In this document: positions 34,439 through 44,275 of the stretch, one piece after another
Layout: every line of letters begins with the position of its first letter
How positions within the stretch are numbered: position 1 is the stretch's first letter
Source: Kribbia dieselivorans NBRC 106261
GTDB taxonomy: Bacteria > Actinomycetota > Actinomycetes > Actinomycetales > Dermatophilaceae
Assembly: GCF_001552435.1 (NCBI RefSeq)
Contig: NZ_BCRE01000034.1
Location: forward strand, 1-50,854
Direction of reading: 5' to 3'
DNA: 50,854 nucleotides
Notes under the pieces: generated by a model
Databases searched by the model: none
The model's input: the letters and a program-made list of their open reading frames with translations, nothing else
What the model was told of the DNA's origin: nothing
Program-made: the position numbers and the translations under genes

Positions 34439-35503
34439 ATGGCTGACACCGGATCCGACCTGCGCCGCGGCCCGTTCCGTGGGGGGGACCGGGTGCAACT
34501 GACCGACCCCAAGGGGCGGATGCACACCATCGTGCTCGCGGCCGGCAAGCAGTTCCACACCCACCGCGGCCACATCAGGCACGACGACCTCATCGGCCAG
34601 CCCGACGGGTGCACCCTGACCGGCACCGACGGCACCCAGTTCCTCGCGCTGCGTCCCCTGCTGGCCGACTACGTCATGTCCATGCCCCGGGGTGCGGCGG
34701 TCGTCTACCCCAAGGACGCCGGTCAGATCGTCACGATGGCCGACATCTACCCCGGCGCCCGCGTCGTCGAGGCGGGAGTGGGGTCGGGCGCGCTGTCGAT
34801 GTCGTTGCTGCGGGCCGTGGGGGAGACCGGATCGCTCCACTCGTTCGAACGTCGGGCCGACTTCGCCGAGATCGCGAAGGAGAACGCCCGCTCCTTCTTC
34901 GGCACCGACCACCCGTCGTGGACGGTCACCGTCGGAGACCTGGTCGAGGCCCTGCCCGACGCGGTCGAACCAGGCACGGTCGACCGGGTCGTCCTCGACA
35001 TGCTGGCTCCGTGGGAGTGCCTCGACGTCGTCGCCGATGCCCTGGCCCCCGGCGGCGTGGTCATCTGTTACGTCGCCACCGCCACCCAGCTCAGCAAGGT
35101 GGCCGAGACGATGAAGGCGCGCGGCTGTTGGACCGAACCCCACGCCTGGGAGACCTTGCTGCGGGACTGGCACCTCGAGGGCCTGGCCGTACGGCCCGCC
35201 CACCGGATGCACGGGCACACCGGCTTCCTCATCACCAGCCGCCGCCTTGCACCGGGGCACACGCCGCCCCTGCGCAAGCGCCGCCCGGCCAAGGGCGCCT
35301 ACGGGGAGGCCGCGGGCGACGCTCCGTCGAGCGACCCCGAGGCCGCCGAGCAGGCCCGACCGGTGGCGCCGAACATCCCCGAGGGACCCATGGCTGTGCC
35401 CGATGAGGACTGGACCCCGGAGGCCCTCGGGGAACGTGTTACCTCACCGAAACGTACGCGCAGGATCATTCGAGACATGGGAATCGTTGTACCTCAGGCA
35501 TGA
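34439..35503 (+). CDS. trmI: tRNA (adenine-58-N1)-methyltransferase
   Basis: A 354-residue TrmI-type enzyme. The SAM-binding motif is RVVEAGVGSGALSMSLLRAVG (about 105-125), and the catalytic-site segment is VDRVVLDMLAPWECLD. The N-terminal beta domain (GDRVQLTDPKGRMHTIVLAAG) contacts tRNA. It methylates adenine 58 of tRNA as a tetramer. Homologues are about 280 residues; the C-terminal extension of roughly 80 residues (basic, then Pro/Glu-rich, ending in a basic IRDMGIVVP) is extra. It precedes arc, as in mycobacteria. Confidence 0.93.
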   Translation: MADTGSDLRRGPFRGGDRVQLTDPKGRMHTIVLAAGKQFHTHRGHIRHDDLIGQPDGCTLTGTDGTQFLALRPLLADYVMSMPRGAAVVYPKDAGQIVTMADIYPGARVVEAGVGSGALSMSLLRAVGETGSLHSFERRADFAEIAKENARSFFGTDHPSWTVTVGDLVEALPDAVEPGTVDRVVLDMLAPWECLDVVADALAPGGVVICYVATATQLSKVAETMKARGCWTEPHAWETLLRDWHLEGLAVRPAHRMHGHTGFLITSRRLAPGHTPPLRKRRPAKGAYGEAAGDAPSSDPEAAEQARPVAPNIPEGPMAVPDEDWTPEALGERVTSPKRTRRIIRDMGIVVPQA

Positions 35504-35545
35504 CAACCCGACACTGGGTTGAGTGCAGCACCCCAGGAGGACGAG

Positions 35546-37240
35546 ATGGACGAGCAGCCCAGGGAGCCCCGCTTCCCCGGCGCGGAGGGCGCCGATGAGC
35601 GTCGCCGTGTCCTGGAACTGGAGAGCAAGCTTCGCCACGCCGAGTCGAACCTGTCCACGGTGGCGCACCAGAACGAGCGTCTGGTCCGCACCCTCAAGGA
35701 GGCGCGCGAGCAGATCACCACGCTGCGCGGCGAGGTCGAACGACTCAACCAACCGCCCTCCTCCTACGGTGTCGTGGTCGAGGTGCACGACGACGGCGGC
35801 GTCGATGTCCTGGTCAACGGACGCAAGATGAACCTCAACGTCGCTCCGGGGTTGGATCGCACCGACCTCGTCGTCGGGCGTGAGGTCCGGCTCAACGACG
35901 CCATGACGATCGTCAGCACCCACGGCTGGGAACGTGCCGGCGAGGTCGTCACCGTCAAGGAGCTCCTGGGCACCGACCGGATCCTCGTCACGGCCCGCAC
36001 CGACGAGGAGCGCGTCGCCCGGCTGTCCCAACGACTCCAAGACGCCCCGGACGGCGACCGGGTGCGCATCGGAGACGCCGTCCTGCTGCAGACCCGCACG
36101 GACATCGCCCACGAGCGCATTCCCAAGGCCGAGGTGGCCGACCTCGTGCTCGAGGAGGTCCCCGACCTCCACTACGAGGACATCGGGGGGCTCACCGGGC
36201 AGATCGAGCAGATCCGCGACTCCGTCGAACTGCCGTACCTGCATGCCGACCTCTACGCGCAGCACCACCTCAAGGCACCCAAGGGCGTGCTGCTCTACGG
36301 CCCGCCCGGCTGTGGCAAGACGATGATCGCCAAGGCCGTCGCGGCGTCGTTGGCACGCAAGGTCGCGCAGCGGGACGGGCGGGCGGATGCGACGGCCTAC
36401 TTCCTCAACATCAAGGGACCCGAACTGCTGAACAAATACGTCGGCGAGACCGAGCGGCACATCCGCAGCGTCTTCACCCGGGCGCGGGAGAAGTCGGACG
36501 CGGGCACGCCGGTCATCGTCTTCTTCGACGAGATGGACTCGCTCTTCCGCACCCGCGGCTCGGGCATCAGTTCGGATGTCGAGACGACGATCGTGCCCCA
36601 GCTGCTCTCCGAGATCGACGGGGTCGAGGGTCTTGAGAACGTCATCGTCATCGGGGCCACGAACCGGGAGGACATGATCGACCCGGCGATCCTGCGGCCC
36701 GGGCGGCTCGACGTGAAGATCAAGATCGAACGCCCGGACGCGGCCGGGGCCCGGGAGATCTTCACGAAGTACCTCACCCCGGAACTGCCGTTGCACAAGC
36801 GCGAGGTCGACGAGCACGACGGTGACCGGCGGAGCACGGTCGACGCCATGATCGAGGCCGCCGTCGAGCGGATGTACTCGACCTCCCGGGAGAACGAGTA
36901 CCTCGAGGTCACGTACATCAGCGGGGACACCGAAACGCTGTACTACCGCGACTTCACCTCCGGCGCGATGATCCAGAACATCGTCGACCGGGCGAAGAAG
37001 TTGGCGATCAAGGACCTCATCACCTCGGGTGAGGAGGGGCTGACCACCGCGCACATCCTCGACTCCGTGCACGCCGAGTTCAAGGAGTCCGAGGACCTGC
37101 CGAACACGACGAACCCGGACGACTGGGCGCGGGTCTCGGGCAAGAAGGGCGAGCGGATCACGCACATCCGCACGCTGGCCGGGGCCAGTGACACGGTGCC
37201 CGGGGTGCAGGTGCCCGGCGCGACGGGGCAGTACCTCTAG
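35546..37240 (+). CDS. arc: Proteasome-associated AAA ATPase ARC/Mpa
   Basis: A 564-residue unfoldase. An N-terminal coiled coil ([20 protein letters not shown]), which binds Pup, is followed by a double OB region, then the AAA domain with Walker A GPPGCGKT (about 252-259), Walker [10 protein letters not shown] (about 323-331) and the SRH near [19 protein letters not shown]. The C terminus ends GQYL, whose penultimate Tyr docks into the proteasome alpha ring. The ATG at 35546 is chosen because AGGAGG lies 5 nt upstream; an in-frame TTG at 35519 is weaker. It threads pupylated proteins into PrcBA. Confidence 0.96.
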   Translation: MDEQPREPRFPGAEGADERRRVLELESKLRHAESNLSTVAHQNERLVRTLKEAREQITTLRGEVERLNQPPSSYGVVVEVHDDGGVDVLVNGRKMNLNVAPGLDRTDLVVGREVRLNDAMTIVSTHGWERAGEVVTVKELLGTDRILVTARTDEERVARLSQRLQDAPDGDRVRIGDAVLLQTRTDIAHERIPKAEVADLVLEEVPDLHYEDIGGLTGQIEQIRDSVELPYLHADLYAQHHLKAPKGVLLYGPPGCGKTMIAKAVAASLARKVAQRDGRADATAYFLNIKGPELLNKYVGETERHIRSVFTRAREKSDAGTPVIVFFDEMDSLFRTRGSGISSDVETTIVPQLLSEIDGVEGLENVIVIGATNREDMIDPAILRPGRLDVKIKIERPDAAGAREIFTKYLTPELPLHKREVDEHDGDRRSTVDAMIEAAVERMYSTSRENEYLEVTYISGDTETLYYRDFTSGAMIQNIVDRAKKLAIKDLITSGEEGLTTAHILDSVHAEFKESEDLPNTTNPDDWARVSGKKGERITHIRTLAGASDTVPGVQVPGATGQYL

Positions 37241-37246
37241 ACGGCG

Positions 37247-37651
37247 TCAGGAGCGCCGAACCACCAGACTCGCCAGCAGGCGCCACCCGATCAGGGTGGC
37301 GCCCAGGAACAGCGTGGCGACGATGACGAAGGCGACGGCCGTGCCGTCACCGGAGACGCGCCGCAGGAGCATGCCGCCGACAACCGTGACCAGCCAGACG
37401 AGCCACGCGTGACGCATCAGCACGGGCCAGACCTGCCACAGGGCCCGCGCGGCGAGCCATCCCAGGCCTAGCGCCACGACGAAGGGCCAGGCCGTGTCGG
37501 CGACGCCGCCGAGGGTGAGCCCCTCGGCATGTGAGGCTCGACCGACGAGGGCGAAGACGACGACGCAGACGAGGTCGATGAGCAGGGCCCAGCCGGGTGT
37601 GGCCGCGCTGCGTCGGGGTCGTCGGGTCGTCTCGGTCGCTGCGCTGGTCAC
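37247..37651 (-). CDS. DUF3054-family membrane protein
   Basis: A 134-residue protein with four predicted membrane helices (ALLIDLVCVVVFALVG, WPFVVALGLGWLAARALW, WLVWLVTVVGGMLL and VAFVIVATLFLGATLIGW). The family is widespread in actinobacteria and has no known role. The start is GTG at 37651 with GAAGGA upstream. It lies on the opposite strand, its stop only 6 nt from the arc stop, and so separates arc from dop. Confidence 0.85.
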   Translation of the reverse strand: MTSAATETTRRPRRSAATPGWALLIDLVCVVVFALVGRASHAEGLTLGGVADTAWPFVVALGLGWLAARALWQVWPVLMRHAWLVWLVTVVGGMLLRRVSGDGTAVAFVIVATLFLGATLIGWRLLASLVVRRS

Positions 37652-37718
37652 GGCGGGGGTCCTTCACTCGGTTCCATCACGTTTCGCCAACTCTATGGCC
37701 ACTGCCGCGAGGCTGGGC

Positions 37719-37724
37719 CAGACT
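37719..37724 (+). promoter_or_regulatory. -10 box CAGACT for the isomerase-like gene
   Basis: CAGACT ends 7 nt before the ATG at 37732. It deviates at the first base from the TANNNT pattern. Confidence 0.4.
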
Positions 37725-37731
37725 GCCCACC

Positions 37732-38349
37732 ATGGACCCACGCACGATGTTCCTCGACTCCGCAGACGCCGTCACCGAACTCGTCGGCCGCATCCCCGAA
37801 GACGACTGGACCGCCCACGGCCTCGGCGACTGGGACCTGCGCGCCCTGGTCGGCCACACCTCTCGGGCCATCACGACGGTCGCGGACTACGTCGCGAAGC
37901 CCGCGCCACGGATCGATTGCGACTCGGCCGTCGGCTACTACCTCGCCCTGGCGCACCTGCCCCATGAGGACGCGGCCGCGATCACCGCGCGCGGGGTGGA
38001 GGCAGGCCGTCAGATGGGTGCCGACCCGGTCGGTCACTACCACGCCGCGATCGCGCGCACCCGCGCTGCCCTGCAGCACGTGCCCGACGACGACTTCGTG
38101 CTGACCACGCTGGCCGGGGGCATGCGGTTGCGCGACTACCTGCCCACTCGGACGTTCGAGCTCATCGCGCACGGCTATGACATTGCCCGGGCCACCGGGC
38201 TGGCGTTCACCCCACACCCGGACGCCGCGGCCGAGACGGCGGTGCTGGCCGCGCGGATCGGGGTCGCGCAGGGCTACGCCGAGCCGGTGATCGCCTCGCT
38301 CCTCGGCCGGGGTGGGCCGGGAGATCGCAGCGTCCTGGTACGCATGTGA
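37732..38349 (+). CDS. Maleylpyruvate isomerase-like (DinB-fold) protein
   Basis: A 205-residue four-helix DinB/MDMPI-type protein. DWDLRALVGHTSRA near the N terminus gives the first metal-binding His; FELIAHGYDIARATG gives a second His with Asp. This family includes the mycothiol-dependent maleylpyruvate isomerase and many thiol-dependent enzymes of unknown substrate. The presence of mshC in the window fits mycothiol use. Its link to the neighbouring dop gene is unclear and may be only positional. Confidence 0.8.
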   Translation: MDPRTMFLDSADAVTELVGRIPEDDWTAHGLGDWDLRALVGHTSRAITTVADYVAKPAPRIDCDSAVGYYLALAHLPHEDAAAITARGVEAGRQMGADPVGHYHAAIARTRAALQHVPDDDFVLTTLAGGMRLRDYLPTRTFELIAHGYDIARATGLAFTPHPDAAAETAVLAARIGVAQGYAEPVIASLLGRGGPGDRSVLVRM

Positions 38350-38370
38350 CGAACCGGTGCCCGGGCGGCC

Positions 38371-38376
38371 TAGGCT
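38371..38376 (+). promoter_or_regulatory. -10 box TAGGCT for dop
   Basis: TAGGCT ends 6 nt before the ATG at 38383. It would drive dop-pup-prcB-prcA as one leaderless mRNA. Confidence 0.6.
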
Positions 38377-38382
38377 GAGAAC

Positions 38383-40023
38383 ATGTCCGCCCTTCCCGTC
38401 ACCTCCACCGACCACGACCTCATCGTGGCCGGTGCCGGCGTGCGACGGGTCATGGGCATCGAGACCGAATACGGCATCTCGGTTCCCGGCGCCCCGCACG
38501 CCAACGCCATGGTCCTCTCCGGACGCGTCGTGCGGGCCTACGCCGCCCAGGAGCAGGTCGAGGCGGCCCGTCCGCGCTGGGACTACTCGAACGAATCTCC
38601 GCTGCATGATGCGCGCGGATTCGACGTGCCGCGCGGCGCGGCCGACCCCAGCCAGTTGACCGACGTCCCGGCCGACGACGACGACATCACGCTGGCCAAC
38701 GTCGTGCTCACCAACGGCGCGCGGCTCTACGTCGACCACGCCCACCCTGAGTACTCCTCGCCCGAGGTGACCTCACCGCGTGCCGGGCTGATCTGGGACC
38801 GGGCCGGGGAACGGATCATGCAGCAGGCCGTACGCGTCCTGGCGCAGCAGCCGCCGGGGATCAACCTGTACAAGAACAACATCGACGGCAAGGGAGCGTC
38901 GTACGGCACGCACGAGAACTACCTCGTCAAGCGGTCGGTGCCGTTCGAGACCCTCGTCGCCGGTCTACTGCCGTTCTTCGTCGCCCGCCAGATCTACTGC
39001 GGGTCCGGCCGGGTCGGGCTCGGCCCGGCCAGCGAGCATGCCGGCTACCAGCTGACCCAGCGGGCCGACTACATCGAGCGCAAGGTCGGTCTCGAGACGA
39101 CGCTCCGCCGCCCGATGATCAACACCCGGGACGAACCGCACGCCGATCCGGAGGTGTGGCGCCGACTGCACATCATCATCGGCGACGCCAACCACGGCGA
39201 CGTCCCGACGCTCCTCAAACTGGGCACGACCGCGCTCGTCCTGGGCATGATCGAGCACGGCACGCTCGGCGAGCCGCCGACGCTGCGCCACCCGGTGACG
39301 GCGTTGCACGCGGTCAGCCGCGATCCCTCCCTGGCCGCCAAGGTCGAGCTCGCCGACGGCCGGTTCGTCACCGCACTGGACCTCTGCGAGTTCTATCTGG
39401 AACGCTCCACGGCACACGTCGCCGCGCGGCAGGGGAACGCGATCGACCCGGACACCGCCGAGGTGCTCACGCAGTGGGAGCGGGTGCTCACCACCCTGCG
39501 CTCCGACCCCGCCCGCGCGGCCGCCGACGTCGACTGGATCGCCAAACTCGTGGTGCTGGAGCGCTACCGTGCCAGGCTCGGCGACGGCCCTCCGGTGCCA
39601 TGGGACCACCCGCGGCTGCGCGCCATCGACATCCAGTGGTCCGACGTGCGCCCCGACAAGGGGCTCTTCCACGTGGCGGCCGCGCGCGGCATGACCCGGC
39701 TCGTCGACGACGCCGCGGTCGAGGCCGCGGTGACCACCCCACCGGAGGACACCCGCGCGTGGAGTCGCGGGTCGGCGATCCGGGCCACCGGGCCGGACGT
39801 CGTCGCGGCCTCGTGGGAGTCGGTCAGTGTCTACGACCGCGCCGCCGACCGGGTGCACCGCCTGGAGCTGCCCGACCCGTTGGGCCACACCCGGGCGCTG
39901 ACCGATGCGGCGCTGGCCGGCAGCGCCAGCGGCGCCGAGGTGTTGGCCCGCTGGTCGACGCCGCGTGCCACCCCTGACGATCAACCCGAGAACCAACCGA
40001 CCACGGAGAAGGAGAAGCCATGA
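38383..40023 (+). CDS. dop: Pup deamidase/depupylase
   Basis: A 546-residue carboxylate-amine ligase-fold enzyme. The ATP/metal site begins [12 protein letters not shown] and includes YVDHAHPEYSSPE. Unlike PafA it has the insertion loop after VRAYAAQEQ (about residues 50-95, DFDVPRGAAD-like), which marks Dop. It deamidates the C-terminal Gln of Pup to Glu and also removes Pup from proteins. The Pup gene here ends in Gln, so Dop is needed. The stop overlaps the pup ATG (ATGA). The C-terminal tail is Gln/Pro-rich. Confidence 0.97.
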   Translation: MSALPVTSTDHDLIVAGAGVRRVMGIETEYGISVPGAPHANAMVLSGRVVRAYAAQEQVEAARPRWDYSNESPLHDARGFDVPRGAADPSQLTDVPADDDDITLANVVLTNGARLYVDHAHPEYSSPEVTSPRAGLIWDRAGERIMQQAVRVLAQQPPGINLYKNNIDGKGASYGTHENYLVKRSVPFETLVAGLLPFFVARQIYCGSGRVGLGPASEHAGYQLTQRADYIERKVGLETTLRRPMINTRDEPHADPEVWRRLHIIIGDANHGDVPTLLKLGTTALVLGMIEHGTLGEPPTLRHPVTALHAVSRDPSLAAKVELADGRFVTALDLCEFYLERSTAHVAARQGNAIDPDTAEVLTQWERVLTTLRSDPARAAADVDWIAKLVVLERYRARLGDGPPVPWDHPRLRAIDIQWSDVRPDKGLFHVAAARGMTRLVDDAAVEAAVTTPPEDTRAWSRGSAIRATGPDVVAASWESVSVYDRAADRVHRLELPDPLGHTRALTDAALAGSASGAEVLARWSTPRATPDDQPENQPTTEKEKP

Positions 40024-40202
40024 GTGAGCAGGTGCACGGCCACGGCGGCCGGGACGACAACGACGAGATCGACGACGCCGGCCAGGTCCAGGCGAGCACG
40101 ACCGACGACTCCCTCGACGACGTGCTCGACGAGATCGACAACGTGCTCGAGTCCAACGCCGAGGAGTTCGTCGCCGGGTTCGTCCAGAAGGGCGGCCAGT
40201 GA
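40020..40202 (+). CDS. pup: Prokaryotic ubiquitin-like protein Pup
   Basis: A 60-residue, acidic, mostly disordered protein. The helical ARC-binding segment is [20 protein letters not shown], and the C terminus is FVQKGGQ. The final Gln must be deamidated by Dop before PafA can attach Pup to lysines. Length and ending are typical. It overlaps both neighbours by 4 nt, so dop, pup and prcB are translationally coupled. Confidence 0.98.
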   Translation: MSEQVHGHGGRDDNDEIDDAGQVQASTTDDSLDDVLDEIDNVLESNAEEFVAGFVQKGGQ

Positions 40203-41017
40203 GGAGCACATCGGGGCGACTGCCGGAGGCCTTCCTCGCCACCGGCTCGTCCTCGTTCACCGAGTTCCTCGGCGGACAGGCCCCGCATCTGCTGCCGTCG
40301 GGCCGACCCGTGCCGGCCGGACCGATCGACGCTCCGCACGGCACGACGATCGTGGCGCTCGCGTACGAGGGCGGGGTGCTCCTGGCCGGTGACCGCCGGG
40401 CCACGATGGGCAACATCATCGCCAACCGTGAGATGGAGAAGGTGTTCCTCACCGACGTGTACTCGGCGGTGGGCATCGCCGGGACCGCGGGCGTGGCGAT
40501 CGAGGTCGTGCGTCTGTTCCAGGTCGAACTGGAGCACTACGAGAAGATCGAGGGCCTGATCATGTCCCTCGAGGGCAAGGCGAACCGGCTCGCGGCCATG
40601 ATCCGCGGCAACCTCGGCCTGGCCATGCAGGGCCTGAGCGTCGTGCCGCTCTTCGCCGGGTGGGACACCGACGCCCAGTTCGGCCGGATCTACTCCTACG
40701 ACGTCACCGGGGGCTGCTACGAGGAGCACCACCACCACAGTGTGGGCTCGGGCTCGCTGTTCGCCCGCGGAGCGCTGAAGAAGCTGTGGCGCCCCGGTCT
40801 GGATGCCGACACCGCCACGCGCATCGCCGTCGAGTCGCTGTATGACGCGGCCGACGACGACTCGGCCACCGGCGGACCGGACACCATGCGTCGGATCTTC
40901 CCGACCATCGCGCTCATCGACGGCGACGGAGCGCGGTTCGTCGACCAGGTCGTCGTCGCCGAGCACGTCTCCGCGCTGGTCGCGGACCGACACGGCAACC
41001 CCGGAGGTGCCCCGTGA
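40199..41017 (+). CDS. prcB: Proteasome beta subunit
   Basis: A 272-residue N-terminal-nucleophile hydrolase. A 48-residue propeptide ends at DAPHG, and the mature enzyme begins with Thr49 ([11 protein letters not shown]). The catalytic Asp and Lys follow in [11 protein letters not shown]. Seven subunits form each inner ring of the 20S particle. The GTG at 40199 overlaps the pup stop, and its own stop overlaps the prcA GTG, so pup, prcB and prcA should be made together. Confidence 0.97.
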   Translation: MRSTSGRLPEAFLATGSSSFTEFLGGQAPHLLPSGRPVPAGPIDAPHGTTIVALAYEGGVLLAGDRRATMGNIIANREMEKVFLTDVYSAVGIAGTAGVAIEVVRLFQVELEHYEKIEGLIMSLEGKANRLAAMIRGNLGLAMQGLSVVPLFAGWDTDAQFGRIYSYDVTGGCYEEHHHHSVGSGSLFARGALKKLWRPGLDADTATRIAVESLYDAADDDSATGGPDTMRRIFPTIALIDGDGARFVDQVVVAEHVSALVADRHGNPGGAP

Positions 41018-41688
41018 CCGCAGGCATGCCGATGTACGTCTCGCCCGAACAACTGATGAAGGACCGGGCGGACTTCGCGCGCAAGGGCATCGCCCGCGGG
41101 CGCGCGGCGGTGGTGATGCAGTACGACGGGGGCATCCTGTTCGTCGCGCACAACCCCTCCCGGGCTCTGCACAAGATCTCCGAGATCTACGACCGGATCG
41201 GGTTCGCCGCGGTGGGCAAGTACAACGAGTTCGAGAACCTGCGCGTGGCCGGCGTGCGGTGGGCCGACCTGCGCGGCTACTCCTACGACCGGGTCGACGT
41301 CACCGCCCGGGGGTTGGCCAACGCCTACGCCCAGACGCTGGGCACCGTGTTCACGCAGGAGGCGAAGCCCTACGAGGTCGAGATCGTCGTCGCCGAGGTC
41401 GGCCAGACCCCGGCCGGTGACCAGATCTATCGCCTGACCTACGACGGCTCCGTGACCGATGAACACGGGTACGCCGCGATGGGGGCCGGGGCCGACCAGA
41501 TCGAACAGGGATTGGCCGATCAGTGGCGCGAGACGCTCACCCTCGAAGAGGCCGTGCCCACGGTCGCCGGGCTGCTCGGTGAGGGACTGCCGGCGGGGGA
41601 GTTCGAGGTGGCGGTCCTGGACCGATCCCGCCCCCGACGCACCTTCCGGCGCATCAGCGGAGCGTCGTTGGAGGCGTTGATCGCCTAG
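41014..41688 (+). CDS. prcA: Proteasome alpha subunit
   Basis: A 224-residue alpha subunit. The N terminus [21 protein letters not shown] forms the gate and H0 helix; there is no catalytic Thr. [17 protein letters not shown] is the core strand region, and the outer surface binds the ARC C terminus. Homologues often end in a longer acidic tail; here the protein stops at ALIA. The stop TAG is shared on both strands with the convergent coiled-coil gene (CTAG, 41685-41688). Confidence 0.97.
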   Translation: MTAGMPMYVSPEQLMKDRADFARKGIARGRAAVVMQYDGGILFVAHNPSRALHKISEIYDRIGFAAVGKYNEFENLRVAGVRWADLRGYSYDRVDVTARGLANAYAQTLGTVFTQEAKPYEVEIVVAEVGQTPAGDQIYRLTYDGSVTDEHGYAAMGAGADQIEQGLADQWRETLTLEEAVPTVAGLLGEGLPAGEFEVAVLDRSRPRRTFRRISGASLEALIA

Positions 41689-42695
41689 GACTGGGCCGGC
41701 TTGCCACTCTGTGTGGGTGTGCCACCGGCGGCGGGTTGGGCCGCGGCGTCGTCCTCGACGAGGATCGCCTCGGCCATCTCCGCTGCCCCGACGGAGCCAA
41801 GCATGTTGCGCACGCTGGAGAGCTGCGCCTGGATCGCATCGCGGCGAGCGCGAGCGGCCTTGACCTCGCGATCGGTGTCCCGGCGCATGGACTCGGCTTG
41901 TTCGCGGGCCGTCGTCAACAGGCTGTCGGCCTGCTTGCGGGCATCGGCGACAATGTCCCGGGACTCGGTGACCGCGCGTTCGTGGGCGGCGTCGGCGTCG
42001 GCGGTCAGGGCGGTGATCCGTTCCTGGACGTCGTGGAGGCGCTGCTGGTGGTTGACCATCTGCTCCTCGAACTCGCGCTGTGCCCGCTCCTGCCGCTCCG
42101 AGATCTCCGACTCGTAGGCCGAGGCGGTTTCGGCAGCCTTGGCGCGGGTCGACTCGGTGAGCGCCTCGGACTCCTCCCGGACGGCGCGGGCCTCGGTCTG
42201 GGCCTGCTCGACAAGGGCGGACGCCTGCTGCTGGGCGGTCTCGACGAGGTGGGTCGAGTCCGACTCGGCCTTGCGCTTGAGTTCGTTCGCGAAGTGGGTG
42301 GCGCGCTGACGCATGCTCGTGGCATCGGCCTGCGCCTCCTGGCGCAACCGCACCGACTCCTGCTCGGCCACCTGTCGCATGCCGTCGGCCTCCTCCTCGG
42401 CCAGCGTCAGGATCTTCGAGACCCGCTCACCGAGGGCGTTGAACGTGACCTCACCACTGCCCTCCTCGGTGGCCCGCTTCAACTTGGCCTCCAGCGAGGA
42501 GATGCGCACATCGCGCTCCATGACCTTGTGCTCGAGGTCGGAGAAGGCCTTGCGCAACCGGGTCAGCTCACCGGTCCGCTGCTCGAGATCGTGCACCCGC
42601 CCCTGCAACTCCTGTTCGACCTGCTTGAGGTGCTGCTCGACCTCGGCCGGGTCGAAGCCGCGAAGCACAACACGGAACTGGGGCTCATTGACCAT
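41685..42695 (-). CDS. DivIVA-domain coiled-coil protein
   Basis: A 336-residue protein. It begins with a DivIVA-like segment ([20 protein letters not shown]) and continues as near-unbroken coiled coil to about residue 300, rich in Glu, Gln, Ala and Arg, ending in a short disordered tail. Such proteins organise poles, septa or cytoskeletal scaffolds in actinobacteria. It lies antisense between prcA and pafA, which are otherwise neighbours in the pathway. The ATG at 42695 is 7 nt after CACAAT; the longer ORF is a shadow of pafA. Function is unknown. Confidence 0.85.
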   Translation of the reverse strand: MVNEPQFRVVLRGFDPAEVEQHLKQVEQELQGRVHDLEQRTGELTRLRKAFSDLEHKVMERDVRISSLEAKLKRATEEGSGEVTFNALGERVSKILTLAEEEADGMRQVAEQESVRLRQEAQADATSMRQRATHFANELKRKAESDSTHLVETAQQQASALVEQAQTEARAVREESEALTESTRAKAAETASAYESEISERQERAQREFEEQMVNHQQRLHDVQERITALTADADAAHERAVTESRDIVADARKQADSLLTTAREQAESMRRDTDREVKAARARRDAIQAQLSSVRNMLGSVGAAEMAEAILVEDDAAAQPAAGGTPTQSGKPAQS

Positions 42696-42702
42696 GTCCG
42701 TG

Positions 42703-42708
42703 ATTGTG
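42703..42708 (-). promoter_or_regulatory. -10 box CACAAT for the coiled-coil protein gene
   Basis: On the minus strand CACAAT ends 7 nt before the ATG at 42695. The same hexamer is used before corA. Confidence 0.4.
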
Positions 42709-42749
42709 GCAGAGATCGAGGGGAGCCCTCCACTTGGCGACCGGCCGAC

Positions 42750-42755
42750 TAACGT
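42750..42755 (+). promoter_or_regulatory. -10 box TAACGT for pafA
   Basis: TAACGT ends 6 nt before the ATG at 42762. Confidence 0.5.
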
Positions 42756-42761
42756 GTTGGC

Positions 42762-44159
42762 ATGGACCGGCGGATCATGGGCATCGAGACCGAGTACGGC
42801 ATCACCGCCGTCGCCGACGGCAATCGCGCCCTGACCCCCGACGAGGTGGCTCGCCATCTCTTCCGCCCGGTCGTGCAATGGGGTAGGTCGAGCAACATCT
42901 TCCTCGAGAACGGAGCGCGGCTCTATCTCGATGTCGGGTCGCACCCCGAGTACGCGACGGCCGAGTGCGACACGGTGCACGATCTGCTCATCCAGGATCG
43001 CGCGGGCGAGGCCATCCTCGCCGATCTCGCCGAGCAGGCCCAGACGCGGCTGCGGCAGGAGGGCGTCGTCGGCCAGGTGTATCTGTTCAAGAACAACGTC
43101 GACTCGGCCGGCAACTCGTACGGATGTCACGAGAACTACCTCATCCGCCGCGACAGCGACTTCGCCGGGGTGACCGAGGCGCTCCTGCCCTTCCTCATCT
43201 CCCGGCAACTCATCTGCGGTGCCGGTCGGGTGGTGGCCTCACCACAGGGCGCCCGGTGGGAACTCAGCCAACGGGCCGGTCATGTGTGGGAGGGCGTGTC
43301 CTCGGCCACGACGCGCAGCCGCCCGATCATCAACACCCGTGACGAGCCGCACGCGGACGCCGAGCACTTCCGGCGGATGCACGTCATCGTCGGGGACTCC
43401 AACATGACCGAGACGTCGACGATGCTCAAGATCGGCACGGGGCACCTCGTGCTGCGCCTGCTCGAGGCCGGAGCACCGGTACGCGACCTCACCCTGGACA
43501 ACCCCATTCGTTCCATCCGCGACTTCGCCACCGACCTGACCGGTCGACGCACCGTGCGGTTGGCCGGCGGGGGAGTGGTCAGCGCCCACGACATCCAGTC
43601 GGAGTACTACCAGCGGGTGCGCGACTTCGTCGACCGGGAAGGCAGCGCCGATCCGCTCACCCCCACGATCCTCGATCTGTGGGAGCGCACCCTCAACGCC
43701 CTGGCCGCCGACGACCACGCCGCAGTGGCCACCGAGATCGACTGGATCATGAAGAAGCGCATCATCGACGCGTACATGGCCCGCCACGACCTCGACCTGG
43801 CCGACCCACGCGTCTCCGAAATCGACCTCGCGTTCCACGACATCAACCCGGCCCGCGGCGTGCACCGCCTGCTCGAGCGCTCGGGGAAGGCCACCCGCCT
43901 GACCACCCCGGAGGAGGTCGAGACCGCCCGGACCGTCCCGCCGCAGACCACGCGGGCGAGGTTGCGCGGCCGGTTCCTCGCGGCGGCGCGGGCCGGTGGC
44001 GCCGACGTCGTCGTCGATTGGACCCACCTGAAGATCAACAACTCCTCCGAGCGCACCGTGCTGTGCACCGATCCGTTCGCCGCGCAGGACCCACGGGTCG
44101 ACCACCTCATCGACCTGGTCACGGACGTCGACGGCGAGCGGTCGCCGGGCATCGGGTGA
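42762..44159 (+). CDS. pafA: Pup--protein ligase
   Basis: A 465-residue glutamine-synthetase-like ligase. [15 protein letters not shown] opens the ATP/metal site and [15 protein letters not shown] supplies the catalytic Asp region; [21 protein letters not shown] and [13 protein letters not shown] follow. It phosphorylates the C-terminal Glu of Pup and joins it to a substrate lysine. It lacks the Dop loop, which separates it from the paralogue at 38383. It is driven by its own leaderless promoter, divergent from the coiled-coil gene. Confidence 0.97.
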   Translation: MDRRIMGIETEYGITAVADGNRALTPDEVARHLFRPVVQWGRSSNIFLENGARLYLDVGSHPEYATAECDTVHDLLIQDRAGEAILADLAEQAQTRLRQEGVVGQVYLFKNNVDSAGNSYGCHENYLIRRDSDFAGVTEALLPFLISRQLICGAGRVVASPQGARWELSQRAGHVWEGVSSATTRSRPIINTRDEPHADAEHFRRMHVIVGDSNMTETSTMLKIGTGHLVLRLLEAGAPVRDLTLDNPIRSIRDFATDLTGRRTVRLAGGGVVSAHDIQSEYYQRVRDFVDREGSADPLTPTILDLWERTLNALAADDHAAVATEIDWIMKKRIIDAYMARHDLDLADPRVSEIDLAFHDINPARGVHRLLERSGKATRLTTPEEVETARTVPPQTTRARLRGRFLAAARAGGADVVVDWTHLKINNSSERTVLCTDPFAAQDPRVDHLIDLVTDVDGERSPGIG

Positions 44160-44202
44160 CCCAGCCCGCGGGCGCCCACACCAACCGTCCAGACTCGACC
44201 GT

Positions 44203-44208
44203 TAGGGT
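44203..44208 (+). promoter_or_regulatory. -10 box TAGGGT upstream of the FKBP lipoprotein gene
   Basis: TAGGGT lies 67 nt before the GTG at 44276, so this transcript should have a leader of about 60 nt with a ribosome site (GAAGG), unlike most neighbours. Confidence 0.5.
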
Positions 44209-44275
44209 GACCGCGAGAGTCGGCCGTTCCGACGCCGACACCGCCATGACGATCCCGACCCGAAGGTGTTCTCCT

